Source: Catonia carolina (lineage: Eukaryota > Arthropoda > Insecta > Hemiptera > Achilidae). From it: 64,000 nucleotides of DNA. Below are positions 23,482-33,580 of this stretch, piece by piece. The notes beneath the pieces were generated by a model. The model saw only the letters and a list, made by a program, of their open reading frames with translations. It had not been told where the DNA came from and ran no database searches. Each line of letters opens with the position of its first letter. Positions within the stretch are counted from its first letter, which is position 1. A program made the position numbers and the translations under genes. The stretch is from positions 8,071,501 through 8,135,500 of the forward strand of contig JAQMRL010000011.1 of NCBI GenBank assembly GCA_035578175.1. The letters run 5' to 3'.

Positions 23482-24410
23482 GGGTGAAAACATAGTGGAG
23501 AGGCGATGCTAGAGTTAAGCAGCTAGTCAAGCTGTAAGAAAAATGTTCAACGACGCTAGAAGCGCGTCTTCAAAACATAGTGAAGAGACGCTTTTACAAC
23601 AACGCTTTTAGCATTTTAGGAGGTTAAAAGTAGTTTCCAGTCGTCAAAAGATGTGCTCTAATAGTGAGGATGAAATTTTGTTCGAAAATTCTGCTCTTAA
23701 AGTACTCTTTACTTACAGGAATTAGGACAGAAGCAAGTTCATTCAATAAATAAGCAGCGCTCTAAACTCGGTGAATATCTCCACCTATTCCAAGAACTTA
23801 AGCAGTTTCCCGATCGCTTTTTTGGCTATTTAAGGATGAATTACAGTACATTTCAAAATATTTTAAATCTTATAATTCCACAAATCACTATCAAGTACAA
23901 ACTTCATCAAACAAATAGAACCAGAAGAGAGATAAGTCATAACCTTGTTATATTTTTTTCAATCAAGCAACAACATGTGTAGTGGAGAGACGCTTGGAAA
24001 TAAATCGGTGCTTATTTCTCTAGCGACGAGTCAAGAGTCTCGTAGACGCATACATCGCCGCTTAACGCACCACTCACATTTATAAGTAAACAAGATATAC
24101 AGACGCACAGCTTACGTCGCAGCTTGACTATATACGGACGAATGAAAGACTGCAGATGAAAACGGAGCATAGTGGCCTAGAATACAGCACAGGCCAATTG
24201 ACTTTCGGCAACCGTATCCTGCGTTGTCACGTTGTGGTCCCACTGTTCACGTTACTAAACCACAGTTACAAAATTTATCTAGAGTCATGAAACAGAGTGT
24301 GATAGGTAAAAGGCAACCTCTCACCCGATCTTGGCTGTTATTGGATAGATCGCATCCTCAATCTTACAATAGTTCTATTATAGACTCGCCGCTCCACTAT
24401 GTTTTCACCC
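23482..24410 (+). mobile_element. Inner PIF/Harbinger element nested in the outer one
   Basis: Termini GGGTGAAAACATAG and CTATGTTTTCACCC are perfect inverted repeats, flanked by TAG at 23479-23481 and 24411-24413. The two Harbingers have related but different ends. Motifs like ACATAGTGGAGAG recur at the end (23488), near 23577 and near 23984, which may be repeated transposase binding sites. Confidence 0.88.
23651..23982 (+). pseudogene. Inner Harbinger transposase, truncated
   Basis: The start reads MCSNSEDEILFENSALKVL. After one frameshift the conserved region follows: KQRSKLGEYLHLFQELKQF, then FFGYLRMNYSTFQNILNLI and TRREISHNLVIFF. This corresponds to the segment before the first catalytic Asp of HARBI1-like nucleases. 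A stop at about 23980 and loss of all DDE motifs make it inactive. Confidence 0.85.
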
Positions 24411-24413
24411 TAG

Positions 24414-24602
24414 CGATTCCTCAAGGAACAAACTAGTTTGTTTTCTTCGAGCGATGGACATGGAGCTCGACGTTTTCAACACTTTGTTATTTGTTTTTTT
24501 TATGTCATGACAAACTTTGCTAAGAATATAATAAAATTTTGCTACTGACATCCTTGTGTATTGAAAGAACCTCGACTCTTTCCTCCTCAACACAGGAAAC
24601 AA
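24414..24602 (-). pseudogene. Outer Harbinger transposase, N-terminal remnant
   Basis: Read leftward: RRKESRFFQYTRMSVAKFYY then ILSKVCHDIKK, the same FFxYxRMSxxxFxxIL motif as in the inner copy but clearly a different protein. The frame ends where the inner element was inserted. Confidence 0.75.
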
Positions 24603-24831
24603 ATTATAAGTTAATCACCAAACAAGCGTCTTTGTTCACAACCCTCATTAACCCATTGTACCCTCCGTCTTTCCTCAAAACTTTTCCACTTCAAATAATT
24701 ATTATCACAGATAAAGTTTCAGATCTACTTACGACAAAGCCATTTTCACAATAATCGCGTCGCTTTGCATCGTTCTCTGTGTGTTCAATCACTCGCAAGC
24801 GCATCGCGTTGCTCTCGGTATGTTCTTACCC

Positions 24832-25284
24832 CAACTCAAAAAACTGGTTTAAAATAAAGCGCTCTGGATAGAAATTAAAAATTAAGTCTTGCATTTAAGA
24901 GATAAATATAAACATAAAAAAAAATTTGTAGGCTATATCTTAAATAACTGACGATGTTAACCGCATAAAATTTTCAAAAACAGAAATGTACGTAACGAAT
25001 CGTGCCAGTAATCTTTTACTTCCTTGATCACGTACTTATGACAGAATTCTAACCAGATAAAAGAGCAAAATACCAAAATATCGCACTTATAATCAATGTA
25101 AAAATTTCTCCTATAACTGTAATAAAAATATAATTCAGTACAAAAAAATAAGTATTTATTGCGATAAATAATGACAATTAAACAGCAGAAAATATCAAGG
25201 TAAAAGTAAAGTATGTAATAGCTAAAGTATTTGTATTCCTATGAAGATACCAAAAAATATCCTTAAAATATAACTTTTTTAAAT
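24832..25284. other. AT-rich DNA, nothing recognised
   Basis: No frames or element ends. Confidence 0.4.
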
Positions 25285-25320
25285 TCCTAATGGGTGTCTG
25301 TTGCAATCTGTTCAATTTAA
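25285..25320 (-). repeat. SINE-C 3' end fragment
   Basis: GTTGCAATCTGTTCAATTTAA equals the end of the SINE-C copies at 39991 and 42435. It is joined directly to a truncated R390. Confidence 0.5.
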
Positions 25321-25593
25321 TAACAGAAGAGGTAGAAGTGTAAAAGACACTAGTCAGAGTTATCTCCTCTCAGAGTAAAGATTTTATTATACAGCCAGAC
25401 CCTGTAATGAATGAAGTGAAGATGTCATTTGCAGGGTTGAAAGTAGATGCTTTTCAGAGGGCCGGGCTTGTTGATAAGCTTAAACTACTTTTCCACTCAG
25501 TGAAGAAGGCATGTAAACCAACTTACTCCTCGTTTTACTCAGTAAAGCCTCTAGAGGTTCAAATCAACCTTACGGGTGATGAGCTAAACAACA
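25321..25593 (+). mobile_element. R390 copy, 5' truncated
   Basis: Begins inside the family at AACAGAAGAGGTAGAAG and continues to GAGCTAAACAACA; about 120 bp of the 5' end is missing. Confidence 0.85.
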
Positions 25594-26245
25594 CCGCCTT
25601 TGGGTCACTGGCAAATGTCCTCTTAATTATATATTAGGTATTATATTTCGATTAAATTTCCGTCGATTACCATAATTACAACGTACGTTCAATAACTACT
25701 ATGATCTAAAAAAAACCTTTGATATTTGCCACCCCTCTGATGCAAGTTGTAATCGCTAGATATCCTAGCGATTAGCGCGGGCGCAATTACTAGTATGAAT
25801 TTCATTTTTCAATTGCCACAGGAGACAATTAAAAACGATATACGAAGAATGAGAGAATGCAATTTTTAATGTAGCCTATAGATTTTGCAATGCGGATAGT
25901 TACAAATTGAAATGACGTTAACTTTCATTTAAATTATAAGTACTGTTATAATGTATTACATAAATTGATCATAATTTACAAAATTACCAATAATTTCCAC
26001 AAATGATTTTGATATCAATACTTTTACAAGATGCAATAGAATTGCTATAAATAAATTTCAAGGAAATCCTGTAAAAAATTTAACTTTTGTTTTCACAAAA
26101 ATCTTTACAAACCTGAAGGTTTATTAAGGAAATTACGACGAACTTAAGTAAAAGTCTAAGAAGAAAATCATTTTGTAATAAGCCGTATTAACTATAATGT
26201 AATAAATCCAAATTTTGACTAATACGGCACATTATAGATTAGAAT
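25594..26245. other. AT-rich DNA with one short palindrome
   Basis: AATCGCTAG-ATATC-CTAGCGATT at 25751-25773 has 9 bp arms; otherwise nothing is recognised. Confidence 0.4.
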
Positions 26246-27207
26246 AAAAATCTGGTGTGAAACAGTCACACAACTTTCTCTTGCCAATGCAAGTCAAATA
26301 ATCAACAAAATAACCTAACATTAGTAATAAAACATTAGAAATAAACAAAAAACTAACCTCAAAAAACATAACCTTATTTTAATAATGAGTGAAAAAAAAG
26401 AATGATGCAAAATGAAAATCAACCTCAGGTTGGCTTAAAAATACGGAAAATCACTCTTTCATGCTAAACTAGGCTCTGTAGAGAAAAATTCTCTAAATAA
26501 AAATTGTAGATCTTTAAATTTCCTATAAATTTGATTATACACTAAGGTCGTAAAAGAAGTAACTAAGTAATAAGTAATAGTTCTAAGGCTGAAATCTTAA
26601 AAAACTATTATTTACAGGTTTTTAAAAAAACAACAACAGAAAATTACTATTTACCGCTAAATGTTATACAAAATTATGTTTGAGATAAATGTTGTAGGTT
26701 TTTAAATTTTCTACAACTATTATATACATTTTTGCGCTAAAATTCATATTAAGGCCGAAAACTTAAAAAAAGTTTTTGCGAGAAAACAGCCTTTCAAAGA
26801 ATTCAGCAGACATGGCGCCTAATTTATCTTGTAAATAATAAAAAATTTAGTAAATGAGGCGATTTTTTTAAAAATCGTAGGAGCCGTTTTTGAGAAAATC
26901 GCAAAAAAGTTAAAAATGACACGAAGAAACTTACTTCCGGTAGAACGATTTTGATGAAAATGTTCGTGTCGGGTCCGATACTAGTATGTAACTTAAGTTT
27001 CAAGTTTGAAGTTCGTACGATATTCCGTTCTTGAGATATTTTGTTCACAGACACACAAACCAATCGCTAAAAACATGGTTTTTGGGTTCAGGGGGTCTGA
27101 AAACGTGTATATCCGGTGAAAACTCGATTTTGAAAAATCGACATGAAAACAATAATTTCCTTCCTAATATATTCATATATATTCTATATATTTACAGTAA
27201 AAGTAAA
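26246..27207 (-). mobile_element. HEL element, near full length
   Basis: The hairpin end TCTGGTGTGAAACAGTCACAC and ACTTTCTCTTGCC are at left. The body includes TTCGTGTCGGGTCCGAT near 26960 and CCGGTGAAAACTCGAT near 27112. The right subterminal repeat is degenerate. Confidence 0.8.
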
Positions 27208-27715
27208 ACTTTAAGACACTCAGGACTCGACCAGAAGTTTTTGACAACGGACTAGATCAAGTGGCATTTACAGAAATGCGAATCGGTCTCTCTAAACTGA
27301 TAAATAATCACCTTATGACGAAACAAGAACCTAATAGATATAATTACTGTAACAAAAAATTAAGTGTACAACACATCCTTGTGGAATCCCCTACACTCAA
27401 CATTATACGGACAGAACTTCACATAGAACAGAAATTTACAAAAATTAGGGGCTTCACAACATTTACAACTCAGCAATACTAAAACTGACAAAATTTTTAA
27501 TCCTCAAAGACACTTTTAACAGAAAAATATAATTCATACAAAATAGTGTAAAAAATCTATTATAGGCCCTACATTATTGTAATCGTTCCATTATTGTAAA
27601 CCTATTGTACTTTATTGTAATCCTTCTTTATTATGTTATTTGTTTTTGTACTGCAATGGGGTCATTAGAAATTAAAAATGTAGAAGCGACAATAATAAAA
27701 CTGATTGTAAAAAAA
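27208..27715 (+). pseudogene. L-D: jockey/R1-like LINE 3' end
   Basis: The frame 27261-27482 contains MRIGLSKLINNHLMTKQEP, then YNYCNKKLSVQHILVESPTL, the C-H-C type region that follows RNase H in jockey, R1 and related LINEs. The 3' UTR runs to an A-rich end near 27715. The RT is missing. It lies between two HEL copies in opposite orientation. Confidence 0.8.
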
Positions 27716-27732
27716 CCCGTGTTATGACATTT

Positions 27733-28612
27733 TTACTTTCTCTTGCCTATATGAATGTATAATATGAAAATATTGTTTTCGTGTCGATTTTTCGAAATCA
27801 AGTTTTCACTGATCTACACGTTTTCAGAACCCCTGAACCCAAAAAACATGTTTTTAGCGATTGGTCTGTGTGTGAACAGAATATCTCAAGAACGGAACAT
27901 CGTAAGAACTTGAAACTTAAAACTTAAGTTAGATACCACTAGAGGACCCGACATGAACATTTTCATCAAAATCGGTCAACTGGAAGTAGTAGTTTATTCA
28001 TATCATTTTTCACTTTTTTGCGATTTTCTCAAAAACGGCTCCTACGATTTTTTTTAAATCCCCTCATTTACTAAATTTTTTATGCTCTGCAAATAGGGTA
28101 GGCGCCATGTCTGCTGAAATTCTTGGAAAGGCTGTTTTCCCGTAATTTTTTTTTTTAAGATTGCGGGTTTAATATGCATTTTAGCGCAAAAATGCATATA
28201 ATAAAAGTTGTAGAGAATTTAAAATCCTAAAACTTTTAATTCAAAATTTTTTTTGTATAACGCTTAGTTTAGCGGCAATTAGCTATTTTCTGTTTTTAAG
28301 ATTTCAGCTTTAGTATGCATTTTACGACAAAAGTGTATATAATCAAATTTATAGGAAATTAAAAGATCTACAACTTTTATTTAGAGAATTTTTCTCTACA
28401 GAGCCTAGTTTAGAGCGAAAGAGTAATTTTCTGTATTTGTAAGCCAAACCTCAGTTTGGCTGATTTTCATTTTGCATCATTCACTCATGATTAAAATAAG
28501 GTTATGTTTTTGAGGTTAGTTTTTTGTTTATTTCTAATGTTAGGTTATATTGTTAATTATTTAATTGGCAAGAAAAAGACGCGTGAGTGGTTCACACCAG
28601 ATTTTTATTTTA
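27733..28612 (+). mobile_element. HEL element, full length
   Basis: ACTTTCTCTTGCC at left; GGCAAGAAAAAG then a decayed hairpin (GTGAGTGGTTCACAC) and CAGATTTTTA at right. It mirrors the copy at 26246-27207 in inverse orientation. Confidence 0.85.
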
Positions 28613-29206
28613 ATAGCAATTTTGTATGCTGTACCAATTTTGAGAGATTTATAAATAATTCCTTTCAGTAGCAATAAATTTAACGAGTTTAGTACATAGC
28701 ATATTTTAGTTAAGGTTTCCTAAAAGACGGTACGCGAAGGCAATTCACGCAGTATGCAAGAAATAAGAGAAACACAAAAAAATTGTAAAATTTTAGTTAA
28801 AACGAATTTCGGAAAAAATTTGAGATAATTAGTTTTAATGAATTTTAACACAAATTTTTGTAAATCATCAATTGTTGGTATTTCAGAAGGCGTTACATCA
28901 AATGTTTATAAAAACAACAAGAGGTGATGAAAACTTTGAGAACTCTACATGTAAGTGATTTGATTTACGAAATAAAAAAAACCAGCTTTGAGGCACAAAC
29001 TAAGGTTAGCGAAAAATATGAATAAAAAAATACCATCAAAAATAAAGAATCACAAACATACATTCGAAATACGAAAGTAATCAATTTCATTTAATCTTAA
29101 ATTTTAGTAAAACGTTAAGATTTAATGGAAAAATTTAACAGAAATTTGTTAAAGAACGTAACTGTAAAAATATACAAAATCATAAATTTAGGAACCTACT
29201 AGATCA
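28613..29206. other. AT-rich DNA, nothing recognised
   Basis: No frames, termini or repeats seen. Confidence 0.4.
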
Positions 29207-29215
29207 TGTACTGCT

Positions 29216-29611
29216 GTTGTTTAGGTCAGCAGCCGAAAGGCTGGTTTGAACCTGTAGAGGTTTTACTAAGTAAAACGAGGAGTGAGGTGGTTTACCTTGC
29301 CCTCCTCACTGAGTGGAAAAGTACGCTTATCAGCATGCCGGGCCCTCTGAAAAGCACATATTTTCCACTCTGCAAATGACACCTTCACTTCATTCACCAA
29401 AGGGTCTGGCTGTATAATGAAATTCATGACTTTCAGAGGAGATAACTCTGATTAATGCCTTCTACACCTCTACCTCTTCTGTTCTAAAATGATTCAGTCA
29501 TTTAATTGGCTGACCATGTGATAAGAAACAGAACTATTTATTTTAGCCCTGCAACGAACAAATTGAGTGTAAATAATTTAACACTCCACCTGTCTGTTAT
29601 GGGCAGACAGG
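29216..29611 (-). mobile_element. R390 copy, full length with target duplication
   Basis: TGTACTGCT lies at 29207-29215 and 29612-29620. On the element's strand the 5' end reads CTGTCTGCCCATAACAGACAG, itself a hairpin (CTGTCTG / CAGACAG). Confidence 0.9.
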
Positions 29612-29620
29612 TGTACTGCT

Positions 29621-30191
29621 ATGAATAGTTAAATAATTGTTTTAACATTTGTGTTGTTTTAACAACCGATTCATCATTCTCAAGAACTTCTTACTGAATG
29701 ATACAGATATGTAGCAGACTAGTAATAATCCCCTACTATTTATATTGGGAAAATATAACAAATTTAATATTTACAAGTTTAATTTTCATACAGTAAATTA
29801 TTACACTAGACACCAACTTCCAAAATGTAATACACATATGCAAATTTTATTCAACGCAGAGTAAACTTCAGAACTTGGTTGTTTTGAAATAAGTTGGTTG
29901 CCACAGTAACAAGAGTTTCACGAATGGGCGTACAACTGTTTGGGGATTTCCATTTCAAAATCTACTCTCTTTGGAGTTGAAATTGCGGTCTCTTAATAAT
30001 TATAATAATTTACCTCTGTACGTTAATTGGGAACATAAAGTCCATAAATAATAATTTCAACTAACTTTGAACTACAAAGATATAGAGTATGATAGTCAAA
30101 AATGTTTAAAAACTCGAACAGAATTAAATAAATGTTCTTTAAATGTTTGTAATTTATCTAGATTTTGAAAATACTGTACGAGCAGAATCTT
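29621..30191. other. AT-rich DNA, nothing recognised
   Basis: No recognisable features. Confidence 0.4.
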
Positions 30192-30202
30192 TGTTTGATA
30201 AC

Positions 30203-30746
30203 TTTTTTTGTCATCAGTCTCTCGACTGGTTTGATGCAGTTCTCCAACCTGTTCTATCTTGCGCAAGTCGTTTCATATCTACATACCTGTAACACCCTAC
30301 ATCTTTGGTAATTTGCTTTATATATTCTAATCTTTGCCTCCCTCTACAATTTACTCCCTCAATATTACCCTCCATTATTTATAGCCCAATACCTGGACGT
30401 CTTAGGATATGCCCCACTAGCCTATCCCTTCTTTTGGTAAGATGCTTCCATATACTTCTTTTTTCATCCACTCGCCTAAGAACCTCTAAATTACTTATTT
30501 TGTCCACCCATCTAATCTTTAACATTTTCCTATAACACCACATTTCAAAAGCTTCTATCCTCTTCCTTTCTACAGCCCCTATCACCCACGTTTCACTTCC
30601 GTATAATGCTACACTCCAAACATAATGTTTTACGAATTTTTTCCTAATCTGTAAATCAATGTTTGTAGTCAGTAAGCTGTTTTTCATTTCAAAGGCTTTT
30701 CTAGCTTGAGCAATTCTACTCTTGATATCACTTGTGCTTCTACTTG
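30203..30746 (-). pseudogene. L-A: 5'-truncated LINE insertion with perfect target duplication
   Basis: TGTTTGATAAC flanks the element at 30192-30202 and 30747-30757, and a T run (poly-A tail on the minus strand) sits at the left. The protein part reads SRIAQARKAFEMKNSLL, FVKHYVWSVALYGSETW, EAFEMWCYRKMLKIRWVDKI and KRRDRLVGHILRRPGI, the C-terminus of the endonuclease-reverse transcriptase LINEs common in arthropods (RTE-like). The frame is open for 126 codons before a shift. The DNA end CATCAAACCAGTCGAGAGACTG-ATGAC overlaps the ORF stop and resembles the R390 tail. Confidence 0.92.
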
Positions 30747-30757
30747 TGTTTGATAAC

Positions 30758-31159
30758 ATAATCAGTAAATAACTGAAATAAAATAAAATTCTTTAACTAG
30801 ATAATTATGAACTATAACGAGGGGAAAAGTAAAATGTGAACTTAACGTACAAGAAAACCTGTCTTCACATATGGTATAAAAACAAGATCATTAACGAAGA
30901 TGTAGGAAAGTAATTGGTAAGCCTAAAATTATTAAATGAATTCCATAGAAAATGAAGAATAAAAATAAATATTAATTAAGATAATTACAGAACTAACCCG
31001 GATAAAGGCATATGAATCAGTCTAAATGAATCAATCATTTCAGAAAATCCTACAGTTAAAATTTTGCTTTTGGTGTATTTTGAAGTAATTGAAAGCAAAG
31101 ATATCATTCCCTACAAAAATCACATAAGTCTGGCTTTTCTTTACTTATATAATAAACAC
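30758..31159. other. AT-rich DNA, nothing recognised
   Basis: No features recognised. Confidence 0.4.
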
Positions 31160-31162
31160 TAA

Positions 31163-31410
31163 TGGACTATTCCCACGATGCTAGTTTACTAGCGCTAGTC
31201 AATCACATGACCTTTTTTCCCCTACTAACGCTAGTAAAATCAAAGATGTTCAAAGTCACTAGCGCGTTGACCAAACAAGCTGCTAGTTGTTCATTCCCAT
31301 TACGCTATTTTATGCTAGTTTACTAGCAGCTAGTAAAGTACTAGCATTACTACAGTACTAAGTTACTAGTAGTAGTATTCCTACGACGCTAGCGTCGTAG
31401 GAATAGGCCT
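31163..31410. mobile_element. CTAG-rich Harbinger-type MITE
   Basis: Termini TGGACTATTCCCACGATG and CGTCGTAGGAATAGGCCT, TAA on both sides (31160-31162, 31411-31413). CTAG occurs about fifteen times in 250 bp. Related to 14667-14996. A perfect 30 bp palindrome centred on GCTAGC lies at 31376-31405. Confidence 0.85.
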
Positions 31411-31493
31411 TAAGAAAAGGGTTTCTTCCAATAAAAAAAAAAAGCAAATGGATCTTTAGAAGCCTAAGCCCAACATTCTAAAGGAAAAAGGCA

Positions 31494-31785
31494 TACGAGG
31501 TGTGGCTATCAAATAACGAGACTGACGTAAAAAAATTTATTTTTATTTTATACATTATCACTTATTTTCACCTTCAATATATACTCCTTCTCTATCACTG
31601 CAACACTCCATGCGAATTTTCCATTGTTGGAAACAGTACTGGAAGTCATCTTCTGCCAGCTCCTTCAGGACACGTGCCGCTTTCTCTTTTACAGCTTCCA
31701 CAGGCTTAAATCTTGTCTCTTTTAATGCAGAATTCACCTCAGGGAACAGGTAGAAGTCACATGGTGCAAAATCTGGTCAAAATTT
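31494..31785 (-). pseudogene. mariner transposase C-terminal remnant
   Basis: A terminus CGAGGTGTGGCTATCAAATA follows TA at the left. Read on the minus strand, the sequence gives PDFAPCDFYLFPEVNSALKE, VKEKAARVLKELAEDDFQ and WKIRMERC...EGVYIEG, the C-terminus of mariner transposases, including the PD of the third catalytic position. The other end is lost. It differs from the 15.7 kb mariner, which lacks this part. Confidence 0.88.
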
Positions 31786-32144
31786 TCAATTTTTTATGAA
31801 TCAAGCGGTTTATTAAAAAAACAAAACGAAGGTGTACATTCTATCTAAAAGGAGACAACCCTTTTAACCGAAACAGTAAATGAACATTATTTAAGTTCCC
31901 CAAAAGTTAGTTTGTTGACTTACGGGTTTTTCGGAATGACCAATTCAAATGGCAAGCCTGGAAGGAAAGCGAAAACGTTTAACCATACCAGATGACGGAA
32001 TTGAAGAAACATCAATGACTAAAAACTTTTATTGAATACGAGGCACATAAATAACTTCATTTCCGGGGATGCTTTGGGGGGGGGGGAGATGGATATCGTC
32101 AATAATGTGTCTAAACTAAAACAAAATACTGAAATCATGCTTTT
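31786..32144. other. Putative first intron of the 32.3 kb gene
   Basis: Lies downstream of the donor on the minus strand. It includes a G13 run near 32077-32090 and a short plus-strand frame (MASLEGKRKRLTIP, 31951) that I do not trust. Confidence 0.35.
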
Positions 32145-32150
32145 ACTCAC

Positions 32151-32298
32151 CATTATTCATCAGTTCCAGATTTCTTTCCTGTTGAAGAAACGCCTCTTGA
32201 AGTTGTAATGGTTGCTGATATCCATAAGCAGGTAACCAGTGGTTCGTTCCAGCATCAAGCTTTTCGGACCAATCAGAAAACGTAATATCCTTACTCAT
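32151..32298 (-). CDS. First coding exon of an unidentified host gene
   Basis: Reading leftward, ATG at 32298-32296 (context GACAATGA, purine at -3) opens a frame of 49 codons: MSKDITFSDWSEKLDAGTN, then HWLPAYGYQQPLQLQEAF and LQQERNLELMNN. It then meets a strong donor, AATG|GTGAGTAAAA (intron from 32150). One base of the next codon is left, so the intron is phase 1. Composition is balanced, with no stop and no low complexity, unlike the random frames around it. I do not recognise the family; no signal peptide or membrane segment is visible, and the second half is Gln/Glu/Leu-rich, possibly helical. The remaining exons must lie below 32145 on the minus strand; I could not find them, so introns are probably long and transposon-filled. 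A processed fragment is unlikely because the donor is intact. Confidence 0.65.
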
Positions 32299-32309
32299 TG
32301 TCACTTGAT

Positions 32310-32320
32310 CACTTCCGGTT
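32310..32320 (-). promoter_or_regulatory. ETS-like motif upstream of the first exon
   Basis: On the minus strand AACCGGAAGTG lies 12 bp before the ATG. CCGGAAGT is the ETS-family core, frequent just upstream of housekeeping genes. No TATA box is seen nearby. Confidence 0.45.
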
Positions 32321-32329
32321 AAAATTAAA

Positions 32330-32869
32330 TCGCACTATTTCATTTGAATCTAATTATATCCGAGAATTAATCAAAACAACAAACGGTTCACTACAGTACA
32401 CTTTTACCTGTGATTTAATTTCGCACAAAACTCATATTCTGTTTGGGACCTGAAACATAAAACAAGATACAATCAGAAACATGCTATAATTTTTGTAATT
32501 CAAAAAGATTTCATAAGAGAAGGCAGATACGGACTTGATTTAAGAGCCAAGTGGTGGGTATAGGATAGTAGATAGGGCTTACTAGCCCTTTAATGGTAAA
32601 AGTTTTCCCGTAAAAGTGACTAAGCATGCAAAATATTAGTGCATACGCTTTAAATCTCTTTGTGCCGACCTTTTTCCTACCCTTCTACTTTTAATGATTT
32701 AGTATAATGGTAAAGATGGTAGAAGGGTAACACATGGAAAAGCCCACTGCATTACAAAGATTAAGATTAATTTATTTTGAAATGATTTTAATTACATTTT
32801 TTATATGTAATTAAAAACATCTGTTTAGAATAGATGACAAACGGTAGGTAAAACAAATTTTTAAGACAC
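32330..32869. other. Upstream region of the 32.3 kb exon, no element recognised
   Basis: Moderately AT-rich. It should contain the promoter and 5' UTR of the minus-strand gene. A possible upstream donor (CAG|GTAAAA) reads leftward at about 32409. Confidence 0.35.
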
Positions 32870-33150
32870 TAAACCTAAGGTATCGGATAAATGGTTTAAA
32901 GAAGTCAGAAATGATATTGAGAAAACCGGAATAAACCGAAAAACTTGATGAACCAAACAAAATTCAGAACTAATTAAGGACTTCAAGGGCTTTCATGAAG
33001 AGCAGAAATAGAACGTTGGGTGGACAGAAGAAAAAAGGAAAACCTACAGTAAACCAATGCTGAGAATGTGGGCTGCAAAAAGAGCTTCCACAAACGTCTA
33101 AAGTTACCTTAAGTGGTCTAAAATTGGCCCTATTCAAGAAAAAAATGATC
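32870..33150 (+). pseudogene. L-C C-terminal fragment
   Basis: DKWFKEVRNDIEKTGINRK, then KDFKGFHEEQK, GWTEEKRKTYS and RMWAAKRA, with stops. The same run occurs on the minus strand at 36190-36480 and, more decayed, at 21530-21765. Confidence 0.75.
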
Positions 33151-33179
33151 TTAATCTTCATACTATCAAGGATTAGGCA

Positions 33180-33580
33180 AAAACCTGTTCCGAACTCACA
33201 AACAACCCTACACATATAAAAAAAACACGAGATATTCCAACCCGCACAACATTTCGACTACTACCATCTTCTTCGAGGTCTTCCCGCCTCCCTTCTTCAA
33301 ACTCGAACATATTCCGTAACTTTGAAGGGTATTCTCTCCTCTGGCATCCGTTCCAAATGTTGCCTTCATTGATTGCTGTACTCCATTTTTTCATTCAGAC
33401 GAAATACATCCCACTCAGATTTAATTTCCTCGTTATGTATTATATCCAGCTTCTTAAAAACCTCATTTCAGCTGTTTGGATCCTACTTTCTTAGCGTTTC
33501 GTGGTAAACCATTACTCACTTCCATAAAGAAGGAATGCGGCTGCCATTACCTTGTAGAACTTCACCACTGGCTGTTCTAG
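33180..33580 (-). pseudogene. L-C internal fragment, opposite orientation
   Basis: Reading leftward: VKFYKVMAAAFLLYGSE, then WFTTKR, ESRIQTAEMRFLRSWI and MKKWSTAINEG, matching 21183-21400. Several stops. It sits head-on to the L-C fragment at 32870-33150. Confidence 0.8.

Larger units (their letters stand above)
23391..24831. mobile_element. Outer PIF/Harbinger element
   Basis: Termini GGGTAAGAACATAC and GTATGTTCTTACCC are perfect inverted repeats of 14 bp, with imperfect extension (GAGCGTTGCGACGCGAT versus GAGCAACGCGATGCGC). Flanks are TAA and CAA. Its own transposase start is on the minus strand near 24602. A second Harbinger is inserted inside. Confidence 0.85.

Noticed and set aside
31951..32040. 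Plus-strand frame MASLEGKRKRLTIP as a pogo transposase start
   Set aside because: Only GKRKRL matches and it stops after 28 codons; no pogo ends nearby.
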